DNA of 27,297 nt from positions 1-27,297 of the forward strand of contig JBKPFU010000131.1 of the NCBI GenBank assembly GCA_046728975.1, written 5' to 3'. The notes under the pieces were generated by a model that did not search any database, had not been told where the DNA came from, and was given only the letters and a program-made list of their open reading frames with translations. How positions within the stretch are numbered: position 1 is the first letter of the stretch; each line of letters begins with the position of its first letter. Below are positions 9,572 to 16,776 of this stretch, piece after piece. Both the position numbers and the translations under genes were made by a program. Origin of the DNA: JBKPFU01 sp046728975. GTDB lineage: Bacteria > Actinomycetota > Thermoleophilia > Gaiellales > Gaiellaceae.

Positions 9572-11026
9572 ATGAACCTGGGCGACTGGCTGGCAACGAT
9601 CCTGATCCTTCTGCCCGTCGCGGGCGCGCTCCTGATCTGGCTCCTGCCGTGGGAGCCGTTCTGGGCGGGGGCGATGGCGCTGCTCTTCGCCCTGGTCGAG
9701 GTCGCGTTCTGGATCGAGGCGCTGGTGCGCTTCGACTTCGGTGCGCAGACGCTCGACCTCCAGTTCGAGCAGCAACACAGCTGGTTCTCCGACCTCGGCG
9801 TCTCCTACCACGTCGGCTTCCGCGGCTACTCGCTCTGGCTGGCCGGGATGGCGATCGTCGTTAGCGCGGCGGCGATCGGTTACGCCTTCTGGGTCGGGCG
9901 TGAACGGCCGCGCGCCTACCAGGGCCTGATGCTCCTCCTGACCGGCGCGATCGTCGGCGTCTTCGCCGCCCAGGACCTGCTGCTCTTCTACGTCTTTTGG
10001 GAGGCGATGCTGATCCCGCTCTACGTGCTGATCGGCGTCTGGGGCGGCCCGGGGAGAATGGGCGCGACGCTCAAGTTCGTGATCTACACGATGGCGGGGT
10101 CGCTGCTGATGCTGGTCTCGATCATCGTGCTCGGGCTGTCGACGGGCTCCTTCGAGATCTTCGGCGAGGGGACGAGCAGCAGCCGGTGGATCTTCCTCGG
10201 CTTCATGGCGGCGTTCGCGGTCAAGGCGCCGCTCTTCCCACTCCACGGCTGGCTGCCTGACGCTTATCGGGAGTCGCCCGCCGAGGTCTCCGCGATCCTA
10301 TCGGGAGTCGTCTCGAAGGCGGCGACCTACGGCTTCATCCAGATCGTCTTGACGCGCTTCCCGGGGCCGGTGGACGATTTCCGGACGCCGATCCTCGTGC
10401 TGGCCGCGTCCGGGCTCGTGTACGGGTCCCTGCTTGCGTTCCGGGCGCCCGACGTGCGGGGCGTCATCGCTTACTCGAGCCTCGCCCAGCTCGGCCTGAT
10501 CACGCTCGGTGTCTTCGCGGTCAACGACGCCGGCCTGAACGGCGCGGTGCTGCAGATGGTGAACCACGGCCTGCTCTCCGCCACGCTGTTCCTGCTCGCA
10601 GGCGCGATCGAGCGGCGCGCCGCGACGGGTGAGTTCGATCGGCTCGGCGGCATGGCGCGCGGCCGTCCCGCGCTCGCGACGCTGCTGATGACGACCGGGA
10701 TCATCGCGCTCGCCGTGCCGGGATCCTCCGCCTTCGCAGGCGAGTTCCTCATCCTCGTCGGCGTCTTCAACCAGGGCTGGGGCTACGCCGTCGTCGGCGC
10801 GATCGCGATCGTGCTCGCCGCGATGTACATGCTCCGGCTGATCTCCGGAGTACTGCACGTGAGGCCCGGCCCCGCGGTCACCGACGCGGCGCTCGATCTC
10901 CGCCCCGCCGAGCTCGGCATCATCGTCCCGCTGATCGCCTGCCTGCTCGCCCTGTCGGCATGGCCGGCCGCGATCACCGACCGCTCGTTCGAGCTCGAGA
11001 AGGTCGCGGCGGGCCAGTTCCGATGA
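9572..11026 (+). CDS. nuoM: NADH-quinone oxidoreductase subunit M
   Basis: This is the second antiporter-like membrane subunit of complex I. From the ATG at 9572 it has 484 residues, which is normal. The start is chosen because GGTGAGG (9563-9569) precedes it, and because translation from there gives the expected hydrophobic N-terminal helix (NLGDWLATILILLPVAGALL). An upstream GTG in the same frame lies inside nuoL. Conserved stretches are LLFYVFWEAMLIPLYVLIG with the key membrane glutamate, KFVIYTMAGSLLML, and PLFPLHGWLPDAYRESPAEV. The stop overlaps nuoN as ATGA (11023-11026). Confidence 0.95.
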   Translation: MNLGDWLATILILLPVAGALLIWLLPWEPFWAGAMALLFALVEVAFWIEALVRFDFGAQTLDLQFEQQHSWFSDLGVSYHVGFRGYSLWLAGMAIVVSAAAIGYAFWVGRERPRAYQGLMLLLTGAIVGVFAAQDLLLFYVFWEAMLIPLYVLIGVWGGPGRMGATLKFVIYTMAGSLLMLVSIIVLGLSTGSFEIFGEGTSSSRWIFLGFMAAFAVKAPLFPLHGWLPDAYRESPAEVSAILSGVVSKAATYGFIQIVLTRFPGPVDDFRTPILVLAASGLVYGSLLAFRAPDVRGVIAYSSLAQLGLITLGVFAVNDAGLNGAVLQMVNHGLLSATLFLLAGAIERRAATGEFDRLGGMARGRPALATLLMTTGIIALAVPGSSAFAGEFLILVGVFNQGWGYAVVGAIAIVLAAMYMLRLISGVLHVRPGPAVTDAALDLRPAELGIIVPLIACLLALSAWPAAITDRSFELEKVAAGQFR

Positions 11027-12501
11027 TCTCGACGCCGAACGTCGACTGGTTCGCGCTCTCGCCAGAGCTGGCGCTGCTCGGAGCGACCGCGGTGGGGCTG
11101 CTCGGCGCGGTTCTCCTGCCTAGGCCCTGGCGACGGCCTGTCGGCGCGGCCGTCTGCGCCCTTGGCTTCGCGGGTGCGCTCGTCGCAGCGGCGATCGTGT
11201 TCGGCTACTCCGACGACCCGCAGGGAATCGTCGCGGACGCGGCTCGTCGAGACCAGTTCGCGGCGTTCGCACAGATCATCATTGCCGGCGCCGGACTGCT
11301 CGCCGTCGGCGTCTCCTACCGCGAGCCGATGGCGGACGATCACGTCGGCGAGTACTACGCCCTGCTCGCCGCGTCGGCGGCCGGAATGGCGTTCTTCGTC
11401 ACCGCGAACAACCTGATGACGCTCTTCCTCGGGCTGGAGTGGTTCTCGATCGCGCTCTACGTCCTCTGCGCGATCGACGTCGAGCTCGTCGGGTCGCTCG
11501 AGGCCGGGCTCAAGTACCTGATTGTCGGCGGCTTCGGCTCGGCCATCCTCCTGTTCGGCTCTGCCCTCGTGTTCGGCGCCACGGGCGAGATCGAGTTCTC
11601 GGCCATCGCCGGCGCCGTGTCTCAGCAGGGGCTGACCGGCGACGCGCTGCTCGTCGTCGGGATCGCGATGATGCTCTCCGGGCTCGGCTTCAAAGCGTCC
11701 GCGGCACCGTTCCACATGTGGACGCCGGACGTCTATGAGGGCGCGCCCACGCCGGTCACGGCGTTCATGTCGGCCGCGACGAAGGTCGCCGCCCTCGTCG
11801 TGACGATGCGCGTGCTCGTGACGGCTTTTCCGCAGGAGGAGCACCTCTGGTCGATCGCCGTGGCCGTGATCGCCTGCGCGTCTCTCGCCGTCGGGAACCT
11901 CGCGGCGCTCGTGCAGCGGAGCGTGAAGCGGATGCTCGCCTACTCGTCGATCTCGCACGCCGGGTTCATGCTGATCCCGATCTCGACCGGCAGCGCGCTT
12001 GGCGGCCGGGCGCTCCTCTACTACCTGATCCCGTACGCGGCGATGTCGGTCGGCGCCTTCGCAGTGGTCGCGGCGCGCGAACGGGAGCTGAACCGACCGG
12101 TGACGCTCGACAACCTCGCCGGCTTCGGCTGGGAGCGCCCGCTGCTCGGCATCGCGATGTGGGCGTTCATGCTCGGCTTCGCCGGCTTCCCGCTCACCGG
12201 CGGGTTCGTCGGGAAGTTCTATGCCTTTTCAGCTGCGTACGACCACGGTTGGACGTGGCTGGTGATCGTCGGCGTCCTCGCGACGCTGGTCAGCCTCTAC
12301 TACTACCTCGGCGTCGTGCGAGCGATGTACATGCGGCCTACTGAGGAGCTGCAGCTCGCGCCGGTTGGCGGCGCGCCGCCGCGCGAGGGTTTGCTCCAGA
12401 CGTCCGTGGCTGCAGCGCTCGTCGTGACCATCGGGTCGTTTTTCTTCGTGCAGCCGCTGATCGACCTCGCCAAGGACGCGGTCGCCTCGCTGCCCTTCTA
12501 G
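11023..12501 (+). CDS. nuoN: NADH-quinone oxidoreductase subunit N
   Basis: This is the third antiporter-like membrane subunit and the last gene of the usual nuo order. From the ATG at 11023 it has 492 residues. Recognised stretches are LFLGLEWFSIALYVLCAI (TM5 glutamate region), GLGFKASAAPFHMWTPDVYE, GAPTPVTAFMSAATK and SVKRMLAYSSISHAGFML. The ATGA overlap with nuoM supports this start over the earlier in-frame GTG at 10960. The stop TAG shares the tetranucleotide CTAG (12498-12501) with the stop of the facing gene. No terminator hairpin is seen at the end of the operon. Confidence 0.95.
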   Translation: MISTPNVDWFALSPELALLGATAVGLLGAVLLPRPWRRPVGAAVCALGFAGALVAAAIVFGYSDDPQGIVADAARRDQFAAFAQIIIAGAGLLAVGVSYREPMADDHVGEYYALLAASAAGMAFFVTANNLMTLFLGLEWFSIALYVLCAIDVELVGSLEAGLKYLIVGGFGSAILLFGSALVFGATGEIEFSAIAGAVSQQGLTGDALLVVGIAMMLSGLGFKASAAPFHMWTPDVYEGAPTPVTAFMSAATKVAALVVTMRVLVTAFPQEEHLWSIAVAVIACASLAVGNLAALVQRSVKRMLAYSSISHAGFMLIPISTGSALGGRALLYYLIPYAAMSVGAFAVVAARERELNRPVTLDNLAGFGWERPLLGIAMWAFMLGFAGFPLTGGFVGKFYAFSAAYDHGWTWLVIVGVLATLVSLYYYLGVVRAMYMRPTEELQLAPVGGAPPREGLLQTSVAAALVVTIGSFFFVQPLIDLAKDAVASLPF

Positions 12502-12821
12502 AACTCGCGCCTCAAGGCCAAGCAAGCCTGCGTCATGAAGACGAGCAGGCAGGCGACGAGCGCCGTTTGCGCGAGCGGCGGCACCACGCCTTGAGCCACG
12601 GCGGGCGCCCGCGTGGCGCTGCCGACGACGACGGCGAGCAGCGCGAGGCCGCTCATGAAGGTCTGTGTGAAGTCGGCGCCGTGATCGCCGATACCCGAGA
12701 GCAGCGACGCGGCCGCGAACGGCACCGCGGCAAGCGTCGCGTAGAAGGCGAACCCGGGGTCGTCGATCCGGTCCGCATAGGCGGCTGCGAGGACGAGGAT
12801 GACCAAAACGAGGCGCGCCAT
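12498..12821 (-). CDS. Small hydrophobic membrane protein, unknown
   Basis: I do not recognise this protein. From the ATG at 12821 it has 107 residues. Three hydrophobic segments are visible: MARLVLVILVLAAAYA at the N-terminus, a central FYATLAAVPFAAASLL region running into MSGLALLAVVVGSA, and LAQTALVACLLVFMTQACLA near the end. The last residues, LRREF, are polar. An alternative ATG at 12851 would add ten basic, polar residues. Neither start has a clear ribosome binding site. The gene converges on nuoN with a 4-base overlap and diverges from the hydrolase gene with 52 bases between starts. The helix pattern is what one expects of a real protein rather than a shadow frame. Confidence 0.6.
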   Translation of the reverse strand: MARLVLVILVLAAAYADRIDDPGFAFYATLAAVPFAAASLLSGIGDHGADFTQTFMSGLALLAVVVGSATRAPAVAQGVVPPLAQTALVACLLVFMTQACLALRREF

Positions 12822-12873
12822 GTCCCGGGGTTCGCGTTGTACGCTCCTCATCCTGCGACGAGAGGAGGACGGA
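12822..12873. promoter_or_regulatory. Divergent promoter region, membrane protein / hydrolase
   Basis: The 52 bases between the two opposite start codons must hold at least part of both promoters. AGAGGAGG at 12861-12868, five bases before the GTG at 12874, is a strong ribosome binding site for the + strand gene. No convincing -35/-10 pair can be read for either side. Confidence 0.4.
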
Positions 12874-13569
12874 GTGGCGGACTCGACGCTGACGTGGCTC
12901 GGCCACGCGGCCTTTCGGATCGATACCGGCGGCGGGAAGCGGATCTACGTCGATCCCTTCCTGAGCGGGAATCCCACGTGTCCGGAGGACGAGCAAAAGC
13001 CCGACGCGGTCGACGTGATCGCGCTCACACACGGGCATTCCGACCACGTCGGCGACGCTGTCGACCTGGCCGAGCAGTTCTCGCCCGAGATCGTCGCGCA
13101 GATCGAGCTGAAGGGCTGGCTCGGGGAACAGGGCGCCCCGGTCGGCGAAATGCCGGGGCTGAACAAAGGCGGCACCTACGAGGCGGCCGGCTGCAAGTTC
13201 ACGCTCACGAACGCGTTCCATTCGAGCTCGAGCAACGCGGGCGACTATCTCGGCGAGGCGTGCGGAATCGTCGTCGAGCTCGAGGACGGCAAGAAGGTCT
13301 ACTTCGCAGGCGACACCTGCGTCTTCTCCGACATGAGCCTCATCGGCCGAATCTACGAGCCGGAGGTGGCCGTGCTGCCGATCGGCGACCACTTCACGAT
13401 GGGCCCGAGGGAAGCCGCCGTCGCGCTGGAGCTGCTCGGCACCAAGCGGTGCGTCCCATGTCACTACGGGACCTTCCCGATCCTCAAGGGAACGCCCGAC
13501 GAGCTACGGCGACTCGCTCCGGACGTCGACGTGGTCGAGCTCGAGCCCGGAGGATCCACGACTCTTTGA
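12874..13569 (+). CDS. Metal-dependent hydrolase, UPF0173 (metallo-beta-lactamase fold)
   Basis: The protein has 231 residues and matches the UPF0173/YtkL-like branch of the metallo-beta-lactamase fold. It begins with STLTWLGHAAFRI, typical of the branch. Metal-binding residues are H53, H55, D57 and H58 in THGHSDH, then H116, D147 (FAGDTCVF) and H197 (PCHYGTFP). GDHFTMGP (171-178) is also characteristic. The substrate of this family is unknown to me. The GTG at 12874 is chosen for its strong upstream site (12861-12868) over an earlier in-frame ATG at 12799, which would add residues lacking family similarity. Its stop overlaps the next gene's TTG start, so it heads a coupled five-gene cluster. 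Confidence 0.88.
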   Translation: MADSTLTWLGHAAFRIDTGGGKRIYVDPFLSGNPTCPEDEQKPDAVDVIALTHGHSDHVGDAVDLAEQFSPEIVAQIELKGWLGEQGAPVGEMPGLNKGGTYEAAGCKFTLTNAFHSSSSNAGDYLGEACGIVVELEDGKKVYFAGDTCVFSDMSLIGRIYEPEVAVLPIGDHFTMGPREAAVALELLGTKRCVPCHYGTFPILKGTPDELRRLAPDVDVVELEPGGSTTL

Positions 13570-13847
13570 GGAACCGTTGGTTCGGCGCGAAAGGGTTCCG
13601 CGTCCCCGAGATCGTGGTCGAAGGAGACCCGGCTGTTCCGGTCGAGGAAGCGCTCGTGCTCGACGACGTCTCGAACGAGCAGCAGCTGAAGGACGCACAC
13701 GATGCCGGCACGCCGGTGGTCGTCCGGGCGGATTCGCCCGAGAAGGTCAAACAGGCGCTCGAGCGGCCCGAGGTCGCGTCGGTGCTCGTTCCCGCGGACA
13801 AGCCGGAATTGGTTGAGTTGGACTTGTTGAAGATGACCTATGGCTAA
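13566..13847 (+). CDS. Hypothetical 93-residue protein
   Basis: I do not recognise this protein. A TTG at 13566 overlapping the hydrolase stop (TTGA) gives 93 residues, with GGAGGA at 13549-13554 upstream. The next in-frame alternative is a GTG near 13614. The N-terminus is basic and aromatic (RNRWFGAKGFR). The remainder alternates short beta-like strands and acidic helices (IVVEGD, EALVLDD, TPVVVRADSPEKVKQALE, ASVLVPAD, PELVELDLLKM), as in a small alpha/beta fold. It has no cysteine, no signal peptide and no transmembrane segment. The 8-base overlap with the next gene and its codon use support a real gene. Confidence 0.65.
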   Translation: MRNRWFGAKGFRVPEIVVEGDPAVPVEEALVLDDVSNEQQLKDAHDAGTPVVVRADSPEKVKQALERPEVASVLVPADKPELVELDLLKMTYG

Positions 13848-14679
13848 GCCTTCGACCTACTCGATCGCGGCCTGCGATCTCGACGCCGGGCAGTGGGGCG
13901 TCGCAGTGCAGTCGAAGTTCCCTGCGGTCGGCTCGGTCGTCTCGTGGGCGGAGCCGCACGTTGGCGCGATCGCGACGCAGGCCTACGCGAACCCGCGCTA
14001 CGGCCCCGAGGGGCTGGCTCTGCTCCGCGAAGGGCTGCGCGCCGAGGAAGTCGTCGAACGCTTGACCGCCGCCGACGACGGCCGCGACCACCGCCAGGTC
14101 GGGATCGTCGACCGGGAGGGCCGCGCGGCGACGTACACGGGCAAGGAGTGCTACGACTGGGCGGGGGGACGAACCGGGAACGGCTACGCAGCGCAGGGGA
14201 ACATCCTGGTCTCGAAGGAGACGGTTGACGGGCTGGCGGACACCTTCGAGGCGACGGCCGGGAAGTCCCTGGCCGACCGGCTGCTCGACTGCCTCGACGC
14301 CGCGCAGGCGGCGGGCGGGGACCGGCGCGGCCAGGAGTCCGCGGCGATCCTCGTCGTGGAGAAGGACGGCGGCTACGCGAACCTCTCCGACACGATCGTC
14401 GACCTGCGTGTCGACGACCACGAGCGGCCGCTCGAGGAGCTGCGGCGCCTGTATGGGATCCACCAGATGCTGTTCGGCCAGACACCGCGCGAAGAGTGGC
14501 TCACGGTGGACGAGGCGCTGCGGGCCGAGCTGCAGGAACGTCTACAACGCCTCGGCTACGAGGGTGAGCTCGGCGACGCCTTCTTCCGCTGGGCCGGCAA
14601 CGAAAACCTCGAAGAGCGCGTCGACGGCGTCGACCAAGTCGACCCGGTCGTGCTCGAGGAGCTAAGGAGGAGATCGTGA
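13840..14679 (+). CDS. DUF1028 Ntn-hydrolase-like protein with PG-binding-like tail
   Basis: The protein has 279 residues. The N-terminal 210 or so match the DUF1028 family, placed in the Ntn-hydrolase superfamily: STYSIAACDLDAGQWGVAVQ, IATQAYANPRYGPEGLALL, RQVGIVDREGRAATYTG and GYAAQGNILVS. The C-terminal part (about 205-275), with RRLYGIHQMLFG and WAGNENLEERV, resembles the putative peptidoglycan-binding domain often attached to DUF1028. Ntn hydrolases use an N-terminal Thr, Ser or Cys exposed by processing. Thr6 (or Ser5) would be the candidate, which is inference. No signal peptide is seen. The ATG overlaps the preceding stop by 8 bases. Confidence 0.85.
   Translation: MAKPSTYSIAACDLDAGQWGVAVQSKFPAVGSVVSWAEPHVGAIATQAYANPRYGPEGLALLREGLRAEEVVERLTAADDGRDHRQVGIVDREGRAATYTGKECYDWAGGRTGNGYAAQGNILVSKETVDGLADTFEATAGKSLADRLLDCLDAAQAAGGDRRGQESAAILVVEKDGGYANLSDTIVDLRVDDHERPLEELRRLYGIHQMLFGQTPREEWLTVDEALRAELQERLQRLGYEGELGDAFFRWAGNENLEERVDGVDQVDPVVLEELRRRS
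14664..14670 (+). promoter_or_regulatory. Strong ribosome binding site of first cupin-TPR gene
   Basis: AAGGAGG at 14664-14670 lies five bases before the GTG at 14676, inside the end of the DUF1028 gene. It is among the strongest sites in the window and suggests the cupin-TPR protein is made at a higher level than its upstream partners. Confidence 0.7.
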
Positions 14680-15347
14680 ATCAGAACCGCTACGAGGTCG
14701 CACACTTCGACGACTTCTCGATGGGCTGGCACCGAAACCAAACGCGCTGGGCGCCGGTTCGGTCGCAGTTCGACATCGAGGCGTTCGGCATCAACGCCTA
14801 TCGGGCCGAGAAGGCGGATGAAGACGTCATCTCCGAGCACGACGAGGCGGGCGAGCGTGGGGCTCAGCATCAGGAGCTCTACTTCGTCGCCTCCGGAAAC
14901 GCGACCTTCACGGTCGAGGGAGAGGAGATCGACGCTCCCCAGGGCACGTTCGTCTTCGTGCGCGACCCGGCCGTGAAGCGCAAGGCCGTCGCGCGGGAGC
15001 CGGGAACGCTCGTCGTCGCGATCGGTGGCAAGGCCGGCGAGGTGTTCAAGCCGTCACAGTGGGAGCGCAGCGCGCCCGGGTTCCGGTACTGGCCGACGCA
15101 GGAGTGGGACAAGGCGATCGAGGAGCTCCTGAAGGCGCACGAGAAGTATCCGGACGACGGAACGGTGCTCTACAACCTTGCCTGCGCCGAGGCGCGAAAA
15201 GGCGACGCTCAAGCCGCGGTCGAGCACCTGCGACGCTCGGTCGATCTCAATCCGGACATGCGCAAGCTCGCCGAGGACGACGAGGACTTCGAGTCGATTC
15301 GCGAGAGCCCCGATTTCAAGGAGATCACCGCGAAAGCTGCGACGTGA
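14676..15347 (+). CDS. Cupin-TPR fusion protein, copy 1
   Basis: The protein has 223 residues in two parts. Residues 30-120 form a cupin barrel: IEAFGINAY, then HQELYFVASGNATFTVEG (first cupin motif with H and E) and PQGTFVFVRDP. The usual His of the second cupin motif is replaced in the RDPAVKRKA stretch, so metal binding may be weak or lost. Residues 140-217 form a TPR-like helical region (WDKAIEELLKAHEKYPDD, LYNLACAEARKGDAQAAVEH) ending in DEDFESIRESPDF, as in TPR end-cap segments. It is soluble and cytoplasmic by sequence. It overlaps both neighbours by GTGA. Copy 2 follows directly and shares IEAFGINAY and the same end-cap, so the pair is a tandem duplication. Confidence 0.85.
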   Translation: MNQNRYEVAHFDDFSMGWHRNQTRWAPVRSQFDIEAFGINAYRAEKADEDVISEHDEAGERGAQHQELYFVASGNATFTVEGEEIDAPQGTFVFVRDPAVKRKAVAREPGTLVVAIGGKAGEVFKPSQWERSAPGFRYWPTQEWDKAIEELLKAHEKYPDDGTVLYNLACAEARKGDAQAAVEHLRRSVDLNPDMRKLAEDDEDFESIRESPDFKEITAKAAT

Positions 15348-15970
15348 AGCGCGTCCATGTCGACGAGATCGAGGCGCTGCCTGCGCTCGACGGCGAGCTG
15401 CAGTGGAAGCCCGTTCGACACACGCTCGGGATCGAAGCCTTCGGGATCAACGCCTACCACGGCGAGAACGAAGGCGACCTCGTCGTCGAGGAGCATCGTG
15501 ACCCGCACCAGGAGCTGTACGTCGTCGTCCGCGGCCGCGCGCGGTTCCGATCGGAGGAAGACGAGTTCGACGCGCCGGTGGGGACCTTCGTGCTCTTCGA
15601 GCCGCGCGAGCACCGCATCGCCCATGCAGCCGAGCCGGGAACGACAGTCGTGGCGGTCGGCGCCGAGGCCAAGCGGTTCGAGCCCTCGCGCTGGGAGTAC
15701 TCGTTCCGCGCCGGCGGGCTGTCGAAGCTTGGCCGCCATGACGAGGCGCGCCGGGCGATCGAGGAGGGGCGCGAGCGCTATCCCGACAGCTGGGAGCTCG
15801 TCTACGACCTGGCCTGCGTGGAGAGCCTCGCCGGAAACGCCGACGCCGCGTTAGAGCATCTACGCCGGGCCGTCGAGCTCGACACAGCGGCCGCCGGGCG
15901 CGCGCGAGACGACCCCGACTTCGATTCGATTCGCGACGACCCCCGCTTCGCGTCAGCGGTCGCCGGGTAG
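15344..15970 (+). CDS. Cupin-TPR fusion protein, copy 2
   Basis: The protein has 208 residues and is a paralog of the preceding gene. The cupin part contains GIEAFGINAY, EEHRDPHQELYVVVRG with two His and a Glu, and VGTFVLFEPREHRIAHA, where His residues are retained in the second motif. This copy therefore looks more able to bind metal than copy 1. The C-terminal TPR-like part contains LVYDLACVESLAGNADAALE and ends in DDPDFDSIRDDPRF. The GTG at 15344 overlaps the upstream stop; earlier in-frame starts lie inside copy 1 in the wrong context. The 3' end overlaps the facing Ldh2-type gene by 18 bases (15953-15970). Confidence 0.85.
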   Translation: MKRVHVDEIEALPALDGELQWKPVRHTLGIEAFGINAYHGENEGDLVVEEHRDPHQELYVVVRGRARFRSEEDEFDAPVGTFVLFEPREHRIAHAAEPGTTVVAVGAEAKRFEPSRWEYSFRAGGLSKLGRHDEARRAIEEGRERYPDSWELVYDLACVESLAGNADAALEHLRRAVELDTAAAGRARDDPDFDSIRDDPRFASAVAG

Positions 15971-16729
15971 GCGAATCGCTCCGGCGCGCGCACGGGCGCC
16001 CGGAACCGGGTCGGCCTCCGGCCGCGCGACCAGCAGCACCGCGCCGTAGCCATCCGCGCCGGTCAGCGAATCGACGAGCAGCTCCAGGCCAATCGCCAGC
16101 GCGAACGCCTTGTGCGCCTGCTCGCCTCCGAACGGCACCAGCTCCTCCGCCGCAGCCTCGCCCGTCAGCACGTCGCCGTAGGTGACCGCGCCCATCGAGA
16201 CGTCGGCGACGAGCGGGTGGCCGTCGGAGCTCGGGATCCCGATTGCGAGCGGGTTGGTGCCGGCGAGCGGCGGGCCGCCTGCCGGGGAGGCAAGCCGCGC
16301 CGGCGACGTGGCGGTCAGCGCTGTGACGAGGCCGTCAGTCGCGAGCCGCCGGACCCAGTAGCCGAGCATCCCGGTCGGGAAGCAATCGGCCGCGACGACG
16401 ACCCGCGCGTTGGCCGGCGGATCGGCGAACAGCGCGCGAACGACCGCCTCGAGCACGAGGTAGCCAAGCGCACCACGGCCTTCCCAACGCTCGAAGCCGG
16501 GCTCCGAGCGCACACGCTCGGGCCGCGCATTCGGGTCGAGATCGGGCAGCGTCTCGAGCCACTCCACGCGCGACAGCCCGTGCCCTTTCTTTCCTCGCGC
16601 CTCGGCGTCGAGGAAGTGAGCGGCGAGCGCATCCGCGTCGTCCGGCGCGAAGCCGAGGGTGCGAAGCCTGTCCTGGGCTACGAGACCACCGCCGATGCGC
16701 AGCTTGCGGCGCCGATCTTCAGGACGCAC
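15953..16729 (-). CDS. Short Ldh2-family (malate/L-lactate/ureidoglycolate) oxidoreductase
   Basis: From a GTG at 16729 it has 258 residues. The family reduces or oxidises 2-hydroxyacids with NAD(P). Matching stretches are FLDAEARGKKGHGLSRVEWL, where GHG stands in place of the usual SHG, then GTNPLAIGIPSSDGHPLVAD, and HKAFALAIGLELLVDSLTGA in place of KGYGLAL-type. Complete members have about 330-350 residues. The segment after PLVADVSMGAV is short and lacks the GWA-(D/G)-TTDP region. It may be a reduced, possibly catalytically altered form. The start is uncertain, since no good ribosome binding site is seen. It lies 47 bases after the Mrp gene, probably co-transcribed. Confidence 0.7.
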   Translation of the reverse strand: MRPEDRRRKLRIGGGLVAQDRLRTLGFAPDDADALAAHFLDAEARGKKGHGLSRVEWLETLPDLDPNARPERVRSEPGFERWEGRGALGYLVLEAVVRALFADPPANARVVVAADCFPTGMLGYWVRRLATDGLVTALTATSPARLASPAGGPPLAGTNPLAIGIPSSDGHPLVADVSMGAVTYGDVLTGEAAAEELVPFGGEQAHKAFALAIGLELLVDSLTGADGYGAVLLVARPEADPVPGARARAGAIRLPGDR

Positions 16730-16776
16730 GGCTTTGCTGTGCGTCCGTCTGCAATGACCGGTCGACCCGTGCGCCG

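Noticed and set aside
7534..9575. Two long frames (596 codons on -, 578 on +) over nuoL
   Set aside because: Both have the low-complexity Arg/Asp/Gly composition of shadows and lack any motif. NuoL in the third frame is certain.
12567..13565. A long + strand frame running into the small 93-residue gene
   Set aside because: The first 330 or so residues are Arg-rich shadow sequence across the hydrolase and the membrane gene. Only the part after 13566 has protein-like composition.
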